Shown: positions 26,045 to 34,175 of the stretch, piece after piece
Layout: every line of letters starts with the position of its first letter
Position numbering within the stretch: position 1 is the first letter of the stretch
Assembly: GCF_028553785.1 (NCBI RefSeq)
Contig: NZ_CP067136.1
Span: forward strand, 3,036,501 to 3,100,500
DNA length: 64,000 nucleotides
Direction of reading: 5' to 3'
Source of the DNA: Paracoccus fistulariae
GTDB lineage: Bacteria > Pseudomonadota > Alphaproteobacteria > Rhodobacterales > Rhodobacteraceae
Translations under genes and position numbers: made by a program
Notes under the pieces: model-generated
Told to the model about the DNA's origin: nothing
Databases searched by the model: none
The model's input: the letters and a program-made list of their open reading frames with translations, nothing else

Positions 26045-26425
26045 TCAGCTATGTTCACCCGCAAAGACCTCTTTCGCGGCGAAAAGCCCGTTCAGCGCGG
26101 CGGGAAAGCCCGCATAGACGGCCATCTGCATCAGGATCTCGGTAATCTCCTGCCGGGTCAGGCCGACATTCAGCCCCGCCTGGATATGCACTTTCAGTTG
26201 CGGCGTGGCGGTGCCCATCGCCGCCAGCGCGGCAATCGTGGCGATCTCGCGGTCGCGCAGGTTCAGCCCGTCGCGCGAATAGATATCGCCAAAGGGAAAT
26301 TCCAGCAGATAGGTGGCGAAATCCGGGGCGATATCGGCCAGCGCCTCGATCACCGCCTGCCCGGCATCGCCATCGATCCGCGCCAACTGGCGCTGGCCGC
26401 GCTCATATCTCGTCTCGCTTTGCAT
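26045..26425 (-). CDS. carboxymuconolactone decarboxylase/AhpD-family protein
   Basis: 126 residues with the all-helical CMD fold. Landmarks: YLLEFPFGDIYSRDGLNLRD, RDREIATIAALAAMGTATPQ, LKVHIQAGLNVGLTRQEITE and QMAVYAGFPAALNGLFAAKE. It lacks the CxxC of AhpD peroxidases, so it resembles the 4-carboxymuconolactone decarboxylase branch with an unknown substrate. AAGGA lies 6 bases before the ATG at 26425, which is inside the 3' end of the merR gene (23-base overlap). The two genes form one autoregulated unit. Confidence 0.88.
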   Translation of the reverse strand: MQSETRYERGQRQLARIDGDAGQAVIEALADIAPDFATYLLEFPFGDIYSRDGLNLRDREIATIAALAAMGTATPQLKVHIQAGLNVGLTRQEITEILMQMAVYAGFPAALNGLFAAKEVFAGEHS

Positions 26426-26780
26426 GATCTGTCCTTTCCTGATCGTAGCTGGCAATCTTGCTGTCCAGAACGGAAAGGGTGGCCTGCAATTCCGCGATCT
26501 GCGCGATGACCAGATCGCGGCGCCTGCGCAGTATCGCGGCGCGCTGCGGCCCGGTCTGCGTCCCCTGTTGGCGCAGCCTTGCATAATGCAGCATGTCCTG
26601 TATCGGCATGCCCGCCGCTTTCATATGGCCAATGAAGGTGATCCAGACCAGCGCATCCGCCCCGTAATCGCGATGCCCCGCCGCGTCGCGAAGCGCGGGC
26701 GGCATCAGCCCGATCCGTTCGTAATAGCGGATCGTATGCGCGCTGCGCCCACTGCGCCGGGCAAGTTCGGCAATCTTCAT
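26403..26780 (-). CDS. MerR family transcriptional regulator
   Basis: 125 residues. The N-terminal winged helix is typical (MKIAELARRSGRSAHTIRYYERIGLMPP), followed by the coiled-coil dimerisation helix. There is no Cys-rich metal-binding loop, which fits the NmlR/AdhR-like branch that senses reactive carbonyls or redox state through other residues. A strong MerR-type promoter with a 19-base spacer lies immediately upstream, so autoregulation together with the CMD gene is likely. Confidence 0.92.
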   Translation of the reverse strand: MKIAELARRSGRSAHTIRYYERIGLMPPALRDAAGHRDYGADALVWITFIGHMKAAGMPIQDMLHYARLRQQGTQTGPQRAAILRRRRDLVIAQIAELQATLSVLDSKIASYDQERTDHAKRDEI

Positions 26781-26807
26781 GGCAACCTTTCCCGTCAGAC
26801 GCCAGCG

Positions 26808-26838
26808 AGGCTAACGGTTAGAGCACGCTCTAAGTCAA
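26808..26838 (-). promoter_or_regulatory. MerR-type promoter/operator
   Basis: On the minus strand, -35 TTGACT (26838-26833) and -10 TAGCCT (26813-26808) are separated by 19 bases. The spacer region holds the inverted repeat TTAGAGC-GT-GCTCTAA (26818-26833). An over-long spacer with a centred dyad is the hallmark of promoters twisted into shape by MerR-family activators. It drives merR and the CMD gene. Confidence 0.8.
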
Positions 26839-26967
26839 GCGATCCGCTGAGGATTATCGGCCTCACATTTGGCAAATATGAAATTCTCGTGTTTCAGGGG
26901 GTTCCTGACATTCGCGTGATCAGATAAGGCGCCGAATATCGCGTTAAACATTCAGGAATTTTTATAA

Positions 26968-28017
26968 ATGGAACCCACAACTGAACAGCATCAGATCCGC
27001 TTTACCGGTGATGCCAAGACATATTTCGGAATCTGGATTGTCAATATTCTGTTGTCCATCGTGACGCTGGGCATTTATTCGGCATGGGCCAAGGTCCGCA
27101 CGCAGCGCTACTTCAACCAGAATACGCTGATCGACGATCGCCGCTTTGACTATCACGCGACAGGCAAGCAATTGCTGATCGGGCGGCTTCTGGTCGTGCT
27201 GTTCCTGATCCTGACAGCGGTGCCCGTGCTGGGTGCTGTCCTGCTGCTGGGACTGATCGTCGCCTTGCCCTGGCTGATCAACCGCTCACTGGCATTCCAC
27301 GCGCGGATGACCAGCTTTTCCGGCGTGCGCTTCGGCTTCGATGGCAGCTACGGGCGGGCCTTTCTGGTCTTCATGCTTTATCCGCTGCTGTCTGTCCTGA
27401 CGCTGTTTCTTTTCACCCCCTTCCTGAGCCGCGCTTCACATCGCTATGTGCTGAACAACGCGCGCTATGGGACGGCTCGTTTCGGCTTTGACAGCCCGAT
27501 TGGCCCGTTCTACGCCGCGTTCCTGCTGTCGGCCTTGACGGGTGTGGCGCTGGCCTGCATCGCGTTCATCGCGCTTGGCGGCGTCGGGATGTACCAGCAG
27601 TTCATGCTTGCCGTGCAATATGGGGCCACGCCTCAGGCCGGCTCGGAAATGATCATTCTTGTGCTCTATGCCTCTTTGTTCATCGGGCTTTTGCCGGCGG
27701 GCTTCATCTATCAGGCATTTCTGCGCAACGCGGTCTATTCCAATATCACGCTGCAGGGCGGGCATCGTTTCGTCTCGACCGTCAAGCCGCTGCACATGGT
27801 CTGGATCGCCATGTCCAACGCGGTTCTGTCCGTGATCAGCCTAGGTCTGCTGTATCCGTGGGCGAAAGTCCGCATGGCCCGCTATCTGGCAGATTCCACG
27901 CAGGTGAAGGTCGCAGGCTCGTTCGACGTCTTCGTCGGGATCGAGGAAGGCAAGGTCACCTCGGTGGGCGATGCCTATACCGATATCGAGGGCATCGATC
28001 TTGGCCTCGCCGTCTGA
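26968..28017 (+). CDS. YjgN family (DUF898) membrane protein
   Basis: 349-residue polytopic inner-membrane protein. The DUF898 signature occurs twice: FGIWIVNILLSIVTLGIYSA with WAKVRTQRYF near the start, and NAVLSVISLGLLYPWAKVRM with ARYLADST near the end. About six or more hydrophobic segments lie between. AGGAA precedes the ATG. The downstream M48 peptidase gene overlaps its 3' end, a pairing that recurs in proteobacteria and suggests a joint envelope role. The molecular function of YjgN is not established. Confidence 0.88.
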   Translation: MEPTTEQHQIRFTGDAKTYFGIWIVNILLSIVTLGIYSAWAKVRTQRYFNQNTLIDDRRFDYHATGKQLLIGRLLVVLFLILTAVPVLGAVLLLGLIVALPWLINRSLAFHARMTSFSGVRFGFDGSYGRAFLVFMLYPLLSVLTLFLFTPFLSRASHRYVLNNARYGTARFGFDSPIGPFYAAFLLSALTGVALACIAFIALGGVGMYQQFMLAVQYGATPQAGSEMIILVLYASLFIGLLPAGFIYQAFLRNAVYSNITLQGGHRFVSTVKPLHMVWIAMSNAVLSVISLGLLYPWAKVRMARYLADSTQVKVAGSFDVFVGIEEGKVTSVGDAYTDIEGIDLGLAV

Positions 28018-29035
28018 CGTTGCAGGCGCCGCGAGAGGGCATGCCTTCGCGGCGCGATCCTCGCGGCGGATTGCGGCACGGCTGGTCTGGCAGAATAGTA
28101 GCGCAAAGCTGCTTGATGAGGTTGGCGACCTGCTGGTGCAGGGTGTCGTCCAGCGGGTCGAGCAGATGCCGGGCGGCCCGGTTCTGGTTCATTTGCCACA
28201 GGGCTGGCTGTTCGAGGCGGATCGGAATGCCGCGCTGGACGGCTTGTCCGCCCCGCGCCCGGATGCCTGGATCAGCCGGTTGGAGGCCTTTCACCCAAGG
28301 CTGATCGCGGTGGCGCTTGCCTGCCTGCTTGGCGCCTATTCCATCTGGCGGTGGGGGCTTGATCTGATCGTCGCGCTTGCCATGGCGGTCACGCCCGAGC
28401 TTCCCGTCAAGGGGATGGATCAAAGCAGCCTGTTCATGCTGGATCGACTGATGGCCGATGAAAGCCGGATCCCGGCCGGTCGGCAGGCAGAGGTTCAAGC
28501 CATCTTCGACCAGTTGACGGATCAAGTGCCGGATGCGCCCTGGGGCGATTATCGGCTGGAATTCCGCGATATGCCCGATATCGGGCCGAACGCCTTCGCG
28601 ATGCCTGCGGGCACCATTGTCATCACCGATCAATTGCTTGACGAATTTTCGCAAGACGATGTCATCGCAGGCGTGCTGGCGCACGAGTTGGCCCATGTCC
28701 ATGAACGTCACGTGTTGCGGCAACTGTATCGCGCGGGCAGCAGCTATCTTCTGATCGCCCTGATTGCAGGCGATCCGGGGCCGTTCCTGCAGGATATGCT
28801 GCTGGAGGGGAACGCGCTGATGTCCCTGTCCTATTCCCGCAGGCAAGAAGCGCAGGCGGATGCGCTTGGCACTGCCACCGCGGGGGCGGCGGGCTATGAC
28901 GCCGCGGCGCTTGCGATGTTCTTTGAACGGCTGCAGCGCGATTATGGCGATGGCGACCTGGGCTGGCTGTCGACGCATCCGGGGATGGAGGAGCGCATCC
29001 TCAGGATCAGAAATCGGGCGCGACCGTCACCGTGA
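28001..29035 (+). CDS. M48 family membrane metallopeptidase
   Basis: Zinc peptidase of about 344 residues. The HExxH motif is HELAHVHERH, with the third zinc-ligand region in SYSRRQEAQADALG (ExxxD). A membrane helix (LIAVALACLLGAYSIWRWGL) lies before the catalytic domain, which opens with MPDIGPNAFAMPAGTIVITD, a typical M48 lead-in. I favour the TTG at 28001, which has GAGGG 8 bases upstream and overlaps the YjgN gene by 17 bases; an ATG at 27971 is the alternative. It may degrade misfolded or surplus envelope proteins; the substrate is unknown. Confidence 0.88.
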   Translation: MASPSDVAGAARGHAFAARSSRRIAARLVWQNSSAKLLDEVGDLLVQGVVQRVEQMPGGPVLVHLPQGWLFEADRNAALDGLSAPRPDAWISRLEAFHPRLIAVALACLLGAYSIWRWGLDLIVALAMAVTPELPVKGMDQSSLFMLDRLMADESRIPAGRQAEVQAIFDQLTDQVPDAPWGDYRLEFRDMPDIGPNAFAMPAGTIVITDQLLDEFSQDDVIAGVLAHELAHVHERHVLRQLYRAGSSYLLIALIAGDPGPFLQDMLLEGNALMSLSYSRRQEAQADALGTATAGAAGYDAAALAMFFERLQRDYGDGDLGWLSTHPGMEERILRIRNRARPSP

Positions 29036-29079
29036 CGGCGGCGCTTGCAGCCGCAGGCGATCGCGGGCAACCTGCCGGA

Positions 29080-30072
29080 ATGATACCTGAATCCGACGTG
29101 ACATTCGCTGGCAGCTTTCTGGACCGCGCCGACCGGCTGCGTGCCGATGCCGCAGGAATCCGCCGCATGCTGGACGATCCCGCCAGCCTTGTTCTGCCCT
29201 TCTGGCATGGCAAGGCGCTGTTTGATCTGACCGCGCATGGTCCGCGCCTGGCTTGGATCTCTGCGGCCGACCGGCTGATCGCGGATTGCCCCGAGCCGCC
29301 GATCTTCATGGGGCTGGATCCGGGCGGTCTGCCTCATTTCGCGGCTGATCTCTCCTATATCGCGCCGCCGGATGAAGCGCCGTCAGAGTTTGTCGACCAG
29401 CGTACGCTGGATCTGTCCGAGACGCGGAAATTCTTCGAATTGCGCGCCGTCATGGGTGAGATCGACCACCGCGATGCCGGGATCGCGGCAGCGGCCAAGG
29501 GGATATTCGAATGGCGGCTGACGCATGGTTTCTGCGCCAATTGCGGGGGCCGCAACCGGGTGGCCCATGCCGGCTGGCGCTTTGACTGCCCGGATTGCGG
29601 GCGGCTGCATTTCCCGCGCACCGATCCGGTGGTGATCATGCTGATCCTCGATGGCGACCGGGTTCTGATGGGTCGCAATGCGAACTGGCCCGAGGGGATG
29701 TATTCGCTGCTGGCCGGCTTCATGGAGCCGGGCGAGACGGTGGAAGAGGCCGTCCGCCGCGAGGTGCACGAGGAATCGGGCATCCGCGTGGGCGAGGTGC
29801 GCTATGTCACCTCTCAGCCCTGGCCGTTTCCGGCCTCGCTGATGATCGGCTGCGCCGGGCAGGCCGAAACGCGTGAGATCACCCTTGATCCGCATGAGCT
29901 GGAAGATGCGATCTGGGTCAGCAAGGAAGAGATGGCGCAGGCCCTTGCCGGGCAGCATCCCCGCATCGCGCCAGCGCGCAAGGGGGCCGTGGCGCAGGTG
30001 ATCCTGCGGGCCTGGGTCGATGGGGTGGTACCGGGGTTCCAGAACGCGCCTTCATTCGAACGTCAGGCATGA
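29080..30072 (+). CDS. nudC: NAD(+) diphosphatase / NADH pyrophosphatase
   Basis: Nudix hydrolase that cleaves NAD(H) to NMN(H) and AMP and may decap NAD-capped RNA. The zinc ribbon is CANCGGRNRVAHAGWRFDCP with DCG, and the Nudix box is GFMEPGETVEEAVRREVHEE followed by SGI. The NudC-type SQPWPFPASLMIGC follows it, as expected. The family-like start is the ATG at 29080; an in-frame GTG at 29032 overlaps the M48 stop by 4 bases and would add 16 Ala/Gly-rich residues. The end of the gene abuts the gcrA terminator on the other strand. Confidence 0.93.
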   Translation: MIPESDVTFAGSFLDRADRLRADAAGIRRMLDDPASLVLPFWHGKALFDLTAHGPRLAWISAADRLIADCPEPPIFMGLDPGGLPHFAADLSYIAPPDEAPSEFVDQRTLDLSETRKFFELRAVMGEIDHRDAGIAAAAKGIFEWRLTHGFCANCGGRNRVAHAGWRFDCPDCGRLHFPRTDPVVIMLILDGDRVLMGRNANWPEGMYSLLAGFMEPGETVEEAVRREVHEESGIRVGEVRYVTSQPWPFPASLMIGCAGQAETREITLDPHELEDAIWVSKEEMAQALAGQHPRIAPARKGAVAQVILRAWVDGVVPGFQNAPSFERQA

Positions 30073-30098
30073 AAAAAGCCGCCCCAAGGGAGGGCGGC
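30072..30098 (-). terminator. intrinsic terminator of gcrA
   Basis: GCCGCCC (30078-30084) pairs with GGGCGGC (30092-30098); on the minus strand six T follow (30077-30072). It touches the last codon of convergent nudC. Confidence 0.85.
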
Positions 30099-30121
30099 CA
30101 TTACAGCGTGCGTCAATGCAC

Positions 30122-30739
30122 TCAGCGACGACGGTCGCGGCGCGAACTCATCGGCTGGAAGGCGACGCCGACATGGGCCTCGCAATAGGGCTTTCCTGCC
30201 TGACTGGGCAGCCCGCAGAACCAGAACTTGTCCGTGGCCGGGTCGCCAATGGGCCATTTGCAGGTCCGCTCGGTCAGTTCCATCAGCGACAGCTTGCGGG
30301 CCTTTTTCTCGACCTCACGCACATTTGCCAGTGCTTCGGGGCTGATTTCATTCGCCGAAGGCTGCGGCGGAAGCGGCTGACCGGCGGGCACGATGGGGCG
30401 GCGCGGAACCGGGGTAAAGCTGGGCTGCGGCGCGGCTGCGGCAGGCTTTTCCGCGGCGGGTTCGGGCTTGGCAGCAGCCGGGGCAGGGTCGGGCTTGGGC
30501 GCGGCGGGCTTCTTTTCCGCCTTCTTTTCAGGTGCCGGTGCTTCGGCCTTGGCGGGCGCGGCCGCAGGTTCGCTGCTATTGCTGCTGTCATCATTGCGGT
30601 TGGACAGGCCAAGGCGATGGACTTTGCCGATGACCGCGTTGCGGGTCACGCCGCCCAGTTCCTTCGCGATCGCGCTGGCCGACTGACCTTCGCCCCACAT
30701 GCGCTTCAGCGTCTCGACACGTTCATCTGTCCAGGACAT
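30122..30739 (-). CDS. gcrA: GcrA cell cycle regulator
   Basis: Alphaproteobacterial regulator that binds sigma70-RNA polymerase and activates promoters containing CcrM-methylated sites. 205 residues. The N-terminal helix-turn-helix is diagnostic (MSWTDERVETLKRMWGEGQS, then AIAKELGGVTRNAVIGKVHR). A long Ala/Pro/Lys-rich linker (about residues 55-130) leads to the conserved C-terminal sigma-interaction part (LSLMELTERTCKWPIGDPAT, KFWFCG, PYCEAH). The presence of gcrA restricts the organism to Alphaproteobacteria. Confidence 0.96.
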   Translation of the reverse strand: MSWTDERVETLKRMWGEGQSASAIAKELGGVTRNAVIGKVHRLGLSNRNDDSSNSSEPAAAPAKAEAPAPEKKAEKKPAAPKPDPAPAAAKPEPAAEKPAAAAPQPSFTPVPRRPIVPAGQPLPPQPSANEISPEALANVREVEKKARKLSLMELTERTCKWPIGDPATDKFWFCGLPSQAGKPYCEAHVGVAFQPMSSRRDRRR

Positions 30740-30855
30740 AGCTGCCTTTCCAGGCGGGTCGTCCCGCCGTCCATCTTGAAACCTGTGAATAGTCCCGTCA
30801 CAAACGGGGCTGCCGAGATTTAGCCTTCGTAACGCAAGAATTCAAGGACCGCAGC

Positions 30856-31674
30856 ATGGCGCGTGACACAATCATGGACAATACCGCGATGGGCGTGCGC
30901 CGCTTCGGGCGCGTCAACTGGCTGGGACTTGCCACCCTGGCCAAGCGCGAGGTGATGCGCTTCATGGCCGTCTGGCAGCAAACGATCTTTGCGCCGCTGA
31001 TGACGGCGGGCCTGTTCGTGCTGGTCTTTGCGCTGGCGCTGGGCCAGGGCAGGGGAGAGGTGATGGGCCTGCCCTATCTGGTCTTTCTGGGACCGGGCAT
31101 CCTGATGATGACGGTGATCCAGAATGCCTTCGCCAATACCTCATCCTCGATCACCGCGGCCAAGGTGCAGGGAAATATCGTCGATACCCTGATGCCCCCG
31201 CTATCTGCGGGCGAATTGCTGACCGGCTATCTGGTCGGATCCGTCGCACGGGCGTCGCTGGTGGCGCTGGTCATCGGCACCGGCATGGTTCTGGTCACCG
31301 GTGTCGGAATCGCCCATCCGCTGTGGCTGGTGACCTTCGTGCTGCTGGCGGCGCTATTGCTGGGGGGCTTGGGCATTCTGGCGGGCATTCTGGCACAGAA
31401 ATTCGATCAGATGGCGGCGATCACGAATTTCATCATCACCCCGCTCAGCTTTCTGTCCGGAACCTTCTATTCGGTCCAGAACCTGCCCGAGCCATTTCGG
31501 ACCCTGTCACATTGGAACCCGATCTTCTACCTGATCGACGGGGCGCGCTATGGCGTCACGGGCGTCAGCGATGCGCCTCCGGTCCGGGGCGTCCTGATCT
31601 GCGCGGCGGTCGTGGGGCTGGTGCTTTTCGTGGCCTGGCGGTGGTTGAAAACCGGCTACCGGATGAAACCGTGA
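30856..31674 (+). CDS. ABC-2 type transporter permease without adjacent ATPase
   Basis: 272-residue permease of an export-type ABC transporter (ABC2_membrane family). Six transmembrane segments include TIFAPLMTAGLFVLVFALAL and YLVFLGPGILMMTVIQNAFA. The family motif region FIITPLSFLSGTFYSVQNLP, then HWNPIFYLIDGARYG, is clear. AAGGA is 7 bases before the ATG. Its ATPase partner is not nearby and must be encoded elsewhere. Drug, lipid or polysaccharide export is possible; the sequence does not decide. Confidence 0.9.
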   Translation: MARDTIMDNTAMGVRRFGRVNWLGLATLAKREVMRFMAVWQQTIFAPLMTAGLFVLVFALALGQGRGEVMGLPYLVFLGPGILMMTVIQNAFANTSSSITAAKVQGNIVDTLMPPLSAGELLTGYLVGSVARASLVALVIGTGMVLVTGVGIAHPLWLVTFVLLAALLLGGLGILAGILAQKFDQMAAITNFIITPLSFLSGTFYSVQNLPEPFRTLSHWNPIFYLIDGARYGVTGVSDAPPVRGVLICAAVVGLVLFVAWRWLKTGYRMKP

Positions 31675-31746
31675 TTGCACGGGACAAGAAACCGCGCTAT
31701 GGCTGGCCCCATGATCGCATGGACCGCATATATCGCCCGTTCACGA

Positions 31747-31766
31747 CGTTGACGCTTTCGTCAACG
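31747..31766. promoter_or_regulatory. perfect palindrome upstream of argD
   Basis: CGTTGACG (31747-31754), four bases, CGTCAACG (31759-31766), 50 bases before the argD start. The first arm contains a -35-like TTGACG. It is a good candidate operator for an arginine-responsive or other repressor; no specific factor is identified. Confidence 0.45.
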
Positions 31767-31816
31767 ACCGATCGCTTCTGCCTGCAAAATTTGTCATGCC
31801 ATTCGGGGAATCCGCC

Positions 31817-32989
31817 ATGATTTCGCATGTTCTGCCGACCTATAACCGTGCCGCCCTGTCCTTCGAACGGGGTGAGGGCAGCTGGGCCATTACGGCCGAT
31901 GGAACCCGATATCTGGATCTGGGCGCGGGCATTGCGGTGAATGTCCTTGGCCACGCCCATCCCGATCTGGTTGCGGTCCTGACCGAACAGGCGGGCAAGA
32001 TCTGGCACGTGTCGAATATCTACCAGATACCGCAACAGGAACGCCTGGCCGATCTGCTGGTCGACAACAGCTTTGCCGATACCGTTTTCTTTACCAATTC
32101 GGGGACCGAGGCGGCCGAGCTGGCCATCAAGATGGCCCGCAAATACTGGGACCATCAGGGCCAGCCCGACCGGATCGAAATCCTGACCTTCGAGGGCGCG
32201 TTTCACGGACGTTCGACAGGCGCCATCGCAGCCGCCGGATCAGAAAAGATGGTCAAGGGCTTTGGCCCGCTGATGCCGGGCTTCCGGCAATTGCCCTGGG
32301 ACGATATGGACGCCCTGCGCGAAGCGATCGGCGAAAAGACCGCCGCGGTGATGATCGAGCCGATCCAGGGCGAAGGCGGGATCCGCCCGGTCCCGGACGA
32401 ACAGCTACAAGAAATCCGTGCCCTCTGCGACAAGACAGGCGCGCTGCTGATCCTTGATGAGGTGCAATGCGGCATCGGTCGGACAGGCCGCCTGTTTGCG
32501 CATGAATATGCGGGCATTTCACCGGATATCATGATGGTCGCGAAGGGCATCGGCGGTGGCTTCCCCCTTGGCGCGGTTCTGGCAACCGAACAGGCGGCGG
32601 CGGGAATGGTGGCGGGAACGCATGGCTCGACCTATGGCGGCAACCCTCTGGGCTGCGCGGTCGGGTTGAAGGTCATGCAGATCGTCACCGACGACCGCTT
32701 CCTGTCCGAGGTCAATCGCAAGGCCGCGCTGCTGCGGCAAAAGCTGGAAGGGCTAGTGGCTGCCCATCCCGATATTTTCGAAGGCGTCCGTGGGCAAGGT
32801 CTGATGCTGGGGCTGAAATGCCATGTCCTCCCGACAGAGATGGTCGCGGCAGGATACGATCAGAAGATCCTGACCGTGGCCGCGGCCGATAATACGCTGC
32901 GCCTGCTGCCTCCGCTGACCATCACCGATGCCGAAATCGCCGAGGCCGTCGAACGGCTGGACGCAGCCGCAGGCCAACTGTCGCGATGA
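31817..32989 (+). CDS. argD: acetylornithine/succinyldiaminopimelate aminotransferase
   Basis: PLP-dependent class III aminotransferase, 390 residues, converting N-acetylglutamate semialdehyde to N-acetylornithine. The PLP lysine lies in [15 protein letters not shown], the phosphate-binding [12 protein letters not shown] is near residue 95, and [12 protein letters not shown] is the Asp/Gln PLP-ring motif. The ATG at 31817 follows GGGGAA by 6 bases; a start at 31796 adds seven residues without support. argF follows after an intergenic repeat, so the two may be separately tuned. Confidence 0.94.
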   Translation: MISHVLPTYNRAALSFERGEGSWAITADGTRYLDLGAGIAVNVLGHAHPDLVAVLTEQAGKIWHVSNIYQIPQQERLADLLVDNSFADTVFFTNSGTEAAELAIKMARKYWDHQGQPDRIEILTFEGAFHGRSTGAIAAAGSEKMVKGFGPLMPGFRQLPWDDMDALREAIGEKTAAVMIEPIQGEGGIRPVPDEQLQEIRALCDKTGALLILDEVQCGIGRTGRLFAHEYAGISPDIMMVAKGIGGGFPLGAVLATEQAAAGMVAGTHGSTYGGNPLGCAVGLKVMQIVTDDRFLSEVNRKAALLRQKLEGLVAAHPDIFEGVRGQGLMLGLKCHVLPTEMVAAGYDQKILTVAAADNTLRLLPPLTITDAEIAEAVERLDAAAGQLSR

Positions 32990-32992
32990 GCA

Positions 32993-33074
32993 TTTCTTCT
33001 TTGTCATAAATATCCCGGGGGAAGCCTTTCAGATCCCGTCGAGGGATCTGAAAGGCTGGGGGCAGAGCCCCCTT
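32993..33074 (+). repeat. second copy of the intergenic repeat, between argD and argF
   Basis: Starts with TTTCTTCTTTGTC and AAATATCCC, as at 2143. A perfect 15-bp stem follows (33023-33037 with 33043-33057, 5-base loop), then GGGGGC-AGA-GCCCCC (33058-33072). The same modular order as at 2143-2203 shows both are copies of one family. The hairpins probably attenuate read-through from argD to argF. Confidence 0.65.
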
Positions 33075-33125
33075 GACCCCGCCACGACAACATTGCCTGC
33101 TGGCCGAAACCATGAAAGCCGACCA

Positions 33126-34052
33126 ATGAACAACTTCCTCGATATCCACACGACCGATCCTGCGGCGCTTCGCAATATCATCGATACGGCGCGGGCCATG
33201 AAAACCGCGCGGCAGGGGCGACCAAAGGGAACGCCGGATGATGTGCAGCCGCTGGATGGGCGGATGGTCGCGCTGATCTTTGAAAAACCATCGACCCGGA
33301 CCCGTATTTCCTTCGACGTCGGGGTCAGGCAGATGGGCGGTCAGACCATGGTGCTTTCGGGCACGGATATGCAGCTGGGCCATGGCGAAACCATCGCCGA
33401 TACGGCCCGGGTGCTGTCGCGCTATGTCGATCTGATCATGATCCGCACCTTCGAAGAGGCGACTCTGCTGGAAATGGCGGAATATGCGACCGTTCCGGTG
33501 ATCAATGGCCTGACGAACCGCACCCATCCCTGCCAGATCATGGCCGATATCATGACATTCGAAGAACATCGCGGCCCTATTGCCGGGCGCAAGGTGGTCT
33601 GGTCGGGCGATGGCAATAATGTCTTTGCCAGCTTCGCCCATGCCGCAGGCCAGTTCGGCTTTGACCTGACCTTCACCGGCCCGCCGCCGCTGGATCCCGA
33701 GCGCGAGGTGCTGGAATTCGCAGCCGCCGCAGGTCGCCCGGTCACGATCGAGCGGGATCCGTCCCTTGCGGTTGCAGGCGCCGATCTGGTCGTCACCGAT
33801 ACCTGGGTCAGCATGCATGATCCGCAATCCGCGAAAGAGCGCCGCCACAACCAGCTGCGCGGCTATCAGGTCAACGCGGCGCTGATGGCCAAGGCCAAGC
33901 CCGACGCGCTGTTCATGCATTGCCTTCCCGCCCATCGCGATGATGAGGCGACAAGCGAGGTCATGGACGGCCCGCATTCGGTCATTTTCGACGAGGCCGA
34001 AAACCGTCTGCACGCGCAAAAGGCGATCATGCGTCATTGTCTGGGCGTCTGA
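33126..34052 (+). CDS. argF: ornithine carbamoyltransferase
   Basis: Makes citrulline from ornithine and carbamoyl phosphate; 308 residues. The carbamoyl-phosphate motif is [12 protein letters not shown], and [18 protein letters not shown] follows (HPCQ). The ornithine loop is [13 protein letters not shown] and the catalytic Cys is in [14 protein letters not shown]. The ATG at 33126 is the family start; upstream in-frame sequence lies in the intergenic repeat. It acts with argD in arginine synthesis. hslO, which often follows argF in Rhodobacterales, is not here. Confidence 0.95.
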   Translation: MNNFLDIHTTDPAALRNIIDTARAMKTARQGRPKGTPDDVQPLDGRMVALIFEKPSTRTRISFDVGVRQMGGQTMVLSGTDMQLGHGETIADTARVLSRYVDLIMIRTFEEATLLEMAEYATVPVINGLTNRTHPCQIMADIMTFEEHRGPIAGRKVVWSGDGNNVFASFAHAAGQFGFDLTFTGPPPLDPEREVLEFAAAAGRPVTIERDPSLAVAGADLVVTDTWVSMHDPQSAKERRHNQLRGYQVNAALMAKAKPDALFMHCLPAHRDDEATSEVMDGPHSVIFDEAENRLHAQKAIMRHCLGV

Positions 34053-34175
34053 ATCCCCAAGATAACGCCACGTCATGCGCCTTTTGGTTGAGTAAAACCT
34101 CGCAGCGCAGTTGAAACGAATCCTCTGACACCTCTGACTGTCGTGATCAGTCACCAAGACGAGGAGGAGGATCAG

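Noticed and set aside
24280..26145. Plus-strand open frame of 621 codons opposite metG
   Set aside because: metG motifs are complete on the minus strand; the frame also runs across the neighbouring gene, as shadow frames do.
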